Source: Warburgia ugandensis
Taxonomy: Eukaryota > Streptophyta > Magnoliopsida > Canellales > Canellaceae
Reading direction: 5' to 3'
Assembly: GCA_035236585.1 (NCBI GenBank)
Contig: CP141132.1
Coordinates: 51,091,880 to 51,155,879, forward strand
Length of the DNA stretch: 64,000 nt
Shown here piece after piece: positions 60,593 to 64,000 of this stretch (position 1 is the stretch's first letter; every line of letters begins with the position of its first letter). Below the pieces are notes generated by a model. It was not told the origin of the DNA. It made no database searches and saw nothing but the letters and a program-made list of their open reading frames with translations. The position numbers and the translations under genes are program-made.

Positions 60593-63104
60593 TGTGTATT
60601 TTAAGTTAACTCGCAAGCTCATGAATCAATGTGGTATTTCATGCAAGCGAACTCAATTAGCAACATGCATGGAATTAGAAACTAAAACTAGAAGGAAACT
60701 TGCCTAAATTAAAACTAAATAATGAAAATGGAAACTTACCTACCTAACATGCACTTAAATAAGTAAACAATAGTAACTTAACATCAATTATAGTAAACAA
60801 CTAACTTAAGGATATTTACTAAATATTGAAACTTTCCTAATCTAGAAATAAAAGTAAAGGAAGCTTACTGAAGCTAAACTCAGCTAACGAAATTAAAAAC
60901 TTAACTAATTAGAAACTACAAAGAATTAGAAAGATTCAAGCCATGAAATTAAACTTAAGATGACTACCTAAAAAGTAAACTTTCTTTATTTAGAACTTTC
61001 CTAAACTAAAACATACCAAAAATAGAACATTCTAAAATTCAACAAGGAAACTTTGTAATCCTAAAACAACTAATTTAACTACCTTAACACAATATTTAAC
61101 AATTAATTCAACCAAGAATCTAAAAGGAATGGGATTTAGAACCACGCGCATAGTTTCTGGACTATGTGTATGATTTTGGAGCCCTAAAGATGACAAAATT
61201 TAATGTGCCTAGAGTGAGTTACTATGTAAACTAACAATGGGAATTAATGAAAAACATGAAAATCTAAATGGGTACCTAAGGATTCAGGAAAATAAGATGT
61301 TTTGATGATTATAATTAAAGTACAAAGTTGAGGACAAACCAATTTCTAGATTTCAGTGCTAGAGAATAATTAATAAATTGTGCATTAGAAAGCTATTGAA
61401 ATCATAAGTTTTATGCGAGGAAACAACCCAAATCTCAATTACTTTAACAAAATAAACATTTCATTACACGAATTCCCAGAGAACTTTATTTATGTCACAT
61501 CCAATTTACATCAAAATTATGAGCATAAAATTGTCCACAAAATATAAAAATTGTGCACTTTTCTAAAGCCAGAAATCCTATCTAAACAACAGTAAAATTC
61601 CAATCTAATGTTCAAACACTAAAATATAATGACATGCAAAGAACATTCAGAAAGCAATTGAAGAGAAAACAAATCTAAGTTGTGAACTAACTAAGGGAAA
61701 ACTACCCAAAACTAAGGGAAAAAGAGGGTAGAAAATGTGAAATTCAAGCGGGGAAAACAGGGATTTAAGATAGCTCTTCTCTTGGCTGTGACTACAAGAG
61801 ATGAATTAACTTAAATCTTAAGGGAATAATAAAGAAAACAAGTGAAATTAAGGTTATTAAGAAAGAAAAAGCTAGATGAAAATAAAGGTGCAAAACTAGA
61901 AAGTAAAACAATGAAAACTAAATCAAAGCAAGCAAACTACTAACCTAAATTGGAGAGAAAATAACCAAGGAAAATACTAAAAATCTAGAGGAAGAAAATT
62001 ATCTAAGAAATCCTAAATTCCAGCAGCAAATAACATCAAAGGACAGCTTGATTTCAAGGTGTGTCACCCACCTTAGAAAATTCGTATGGTCTATGGGGCT
62101 ATACATAGATGAGTGGTTTTGTAACTTAGGAAGGAGTGTAAACATGAGGAAAGTGGACCTAGGGTTAGGGCATTGAATGGAGAAGGCTAGGAGGAGGAAA
62201 TTTAGGTAGTAATGATGTCATTAAAGATGACATAAGTAAGAGAAATAAATATGAGCTGGCTAGTTTCTAAATTAGAAAGTGGGGGAGGCATCCTTTTCCA
62301 TAGAAGGAAAGTGGCTCTCCACCTCCTCATTCGATGGAATTTAAATGGTGGGGGGATGGGGGGGGGGGGGGGGGTGTTGGGGTTTGTCCTTCTTTTGGAT
62401 GGTTGCATCCTCCTTCACTTAAAAATGTGGAACCCTAGTAGGATGGGTGGATTAGTGTTAGGAAATGAATTAGGAATATAGGTTTTTCTCTCTTTAGGGA
62501 TCCCTTAATGCACGCTCATCTTATCTTTTACATGAATTTGACAAAAGCAATTAAAAATATCACTCTTAGCATAAGAAAGTTGCTTGAATTTATGTTCCAA
62601 TTATGTAACTCCATGTGGAACTCCTGGTTGGCTTGATGGCTCATTTCTTGGTGGCTTAAGTGGCTTCATGACTCTAATGGCTCCCATGCAAAGGTGGTTG
62701 AAATGCATGGCTTACTTCATGTGGTCACTTTGACTACCTTTAGCTCCTTTGATTGCATCCATTGCTCATCCTTGACCTTAATCTCATGTTAGATTGATGA
62801 CTCATAGCCTTTGACTCCATCTTTTGATCTTAATATTCAATATTCATCGTGATCAATGGCGGTTGTTAGATCATCATATCTCTTCCTAAAATAAAAAATA
62901 AAAAATAAATGCTAAATTTTTTTGATTAATCACATATTACCTTGGATTGGCCTCTAGACCTACAAAATTTCAAATTTTTTATTCATTAGGCCAAAAATGT
63001 ATGTGTTATGAATTTTGGTCTAAATACCCTAATTTAACACTATAAGTTGTAACACATGGGTAACTAATTGAGTGATTTTTATTCAAAATTAAACACTTCT
63101 CTCA
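60593..63104 (-). mobile_element. Athila-type LTR6 (internal, minus strand)
   Basis: Plus-strand bounds are TGTGTATTTTAAG and AAACACTTCTCTCA, about 2.5 kb. A primer site follows on its minus-strand 3' side. On its 5' side lies CCCCCAACAAGC (GCTTGTTGGGGG in sense), the polypurine tract of a further upstream internal region. It contains the 17-G run. Confidence 0.8.
62358..62374 (+). repeat. Run of 17 G within a G-rich stretch
   Basis: 62,349-62,382 is nearly all G, with a 17-base run. It could fold as a G-quadruplex on the plus strand. It is absent at the matching place in LTR5 (near 56,250). The run length may be imprecise in an assembly. Confidence 0.85.
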
Positions 63105-64000
63105 CCCCCAACAAGCATTTTACTAGTCCTCAGTAAAACATGCAAAATATCATTTTATAAAATCAAATAAAAGGTGCAACTTCCATAAGTACTCACGATT
63201 GCATTTAACACATGTGCATGCAACAAGCCCATAAACCCCTAGGTTAGCCCTAAAGGACGAGTTAGTCCCTGTGAGGATTTGTGGTGAATATACACAAAAA
63301 ATTTCCTGAGGTTAAGTCTCCTATTTCATCTTAGAGAATCCTCATTCGTTAGCAGTCGAATAGTTTTTTACAACTTAATAGAAAGGATTGACAATTTTAC
63401 AAATCATACACATGCTAAAGACATTTTATTCTAGTTATTCTCAAAGTACATGTGTGTGTACAACCACATAAGTCTTGACTTCTAATTTGATATGCTCAAA
63501 TTCTACTAGAAATATGTTTTGACCTCAAATTTTCTCAAGTATGGTCTCCAAAATGAAGCTTTTAGATAAGGGTTGAACATATCTCTATCATTATGTGACT
63601 GGATCTAACAAAGTTAATGGCTCACATAAATTTTTAAATACTAATGAGACAAAGAAAAGTGATCCTTAAGAATAGATGTTATTACTAAGAATAGTAGGGG
63701 TAGTTTATCTTAATTCCTTCTTTTCACATCCTCTTTAAGGCTATGTTCCACCTAAGGTCAACAGGTCTTCGACTAGGACAAAACATGGGCCTAGGACTTC
63801 AATGGTTCAAAATTGAGTAGAGGTCTTCTTTTTTATTTTCGGATAATTCTTTTTTATTTTTTTACTTTGTTGTAGTGAATTTCCTTTTTATTCTTGTCTT
63901 TCAATTTTTCTCTTTCTTTTTTTGATACTTCTCTCTTTTCACTTTTCTTTTTTCTCTTGACTTCTTTGAACGAAAGACTTCTTGTGGTTTTCACTTCTTT
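63105..64000 (-). other. 3' domain of the next Athila-type internal region (cut by window edge)
   Basis: Collinear with 56,854-57,730: the CCCATAAACCCCTAGGTTAG block near 63,229, CACATAAGTCTTGACTTCTA near 63,464 and TTCCACCTAAGGTC near 63,746. It proves that LTR6 is flanked by element interior on both sides. Non-coding. Confidence 0.72.

Larger units (their letters stand above)
54440..64000 (-). mobile_element. Second Athila-type tandem arrangement, minus strand, continuing past the window
   Basis: Reading the minus strand from the right edge: 3' domain (64,000-63,105), LTR6 (63,104-60,593), a complete short internal region (60,592-56,854), LTR5 (56,853-54,440). LTR6 therefore has element interior on both sides, so this is a shared-LTR tandem and not a simple two-LTR copy. 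LTR5 and LTR6 differ at 4 of about 75 aligned positions at their promoter ends by eye, closer than the LTRs of the plus-strand array. No gag-pol is seen. Broken or non-autonomous. Confidence 0.75.

Overview
The window is a transposon-dense stretch of an AT-rich flowering-plant nuclear genome. I found no intact host gene. The plant assignment rests on the element families: Tat/Athila-type Ty3/Gypsy elements with a tRNA-Asp-like primer site, long Tekay/Del-like LTRs, a TRIM with a Met-tRNA primer site, an RTE-type LINE of the kind common in angiosperms, and a CACTA-associated Transposase_24/DUF8039/Ulp1 gene. I cannot narrow the species further.

Layout. Bases 1-3,480: minus-strand remains of a CACTA-type element gene (Transposase_24, then DUF8039, then Ulp1 peptidase), with recognisable intron borders. 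About 3,560-9,614 and 37,874-43,422: sequence of Tekay/Del-like LTR type, minus orientation, holding two scraps of Athila-type sequence. 9,615-37,873: a 28 kb plus-strand tandem array of Athila-type LTR retrotransposon parts, LTR-internal-LTR-internal-LTR-internal-LTR, sitting inside a short tandem repeat of the Tekay-like LTR. One of its LTRs is interrupted by a further solo LTR. Two of its internal regions share an extra segment inside pol that itself looks like an LTR. 43,423-48,158: a minus-strand TRIM split by a 4.15 kb Tekay-like solo LTR. 48,200-50,233: a Tat-type RNase H fragment into which an RTE LINE inserted by twin priming, leaving an inverted 5' part and a perfect 14-bp target duplication. 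50,234-51,394: unassigned. 51,400-54,135: a plus-strand Tekay-like solo LTR with a perfect 5-bp duplication. 54,440-64,000: a second Athila-type tandem arrangement, minus strand, cut by the window edge. Its one complete internal region carries a Tyr/Gln-rich coding remnant where gag-pol would be expected.

Nothing here acts together as a pathway. The interest is historical: the order of nested insertions, LTR-LTR recombination giving solo LTRs and multi-LTR arrays, a sequence carried inside pol of two array members, and a textbook LINE inversion. All LTR-element coding remnants are heavily decayed fossils. The LINE is the least decayed coding element (one stop and one frameshift in the part present). 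Every family assignment comes from reading the sequence by eye. Boundaries are exact where terminal bases and target duplications could be read, and approximate elsewhere.
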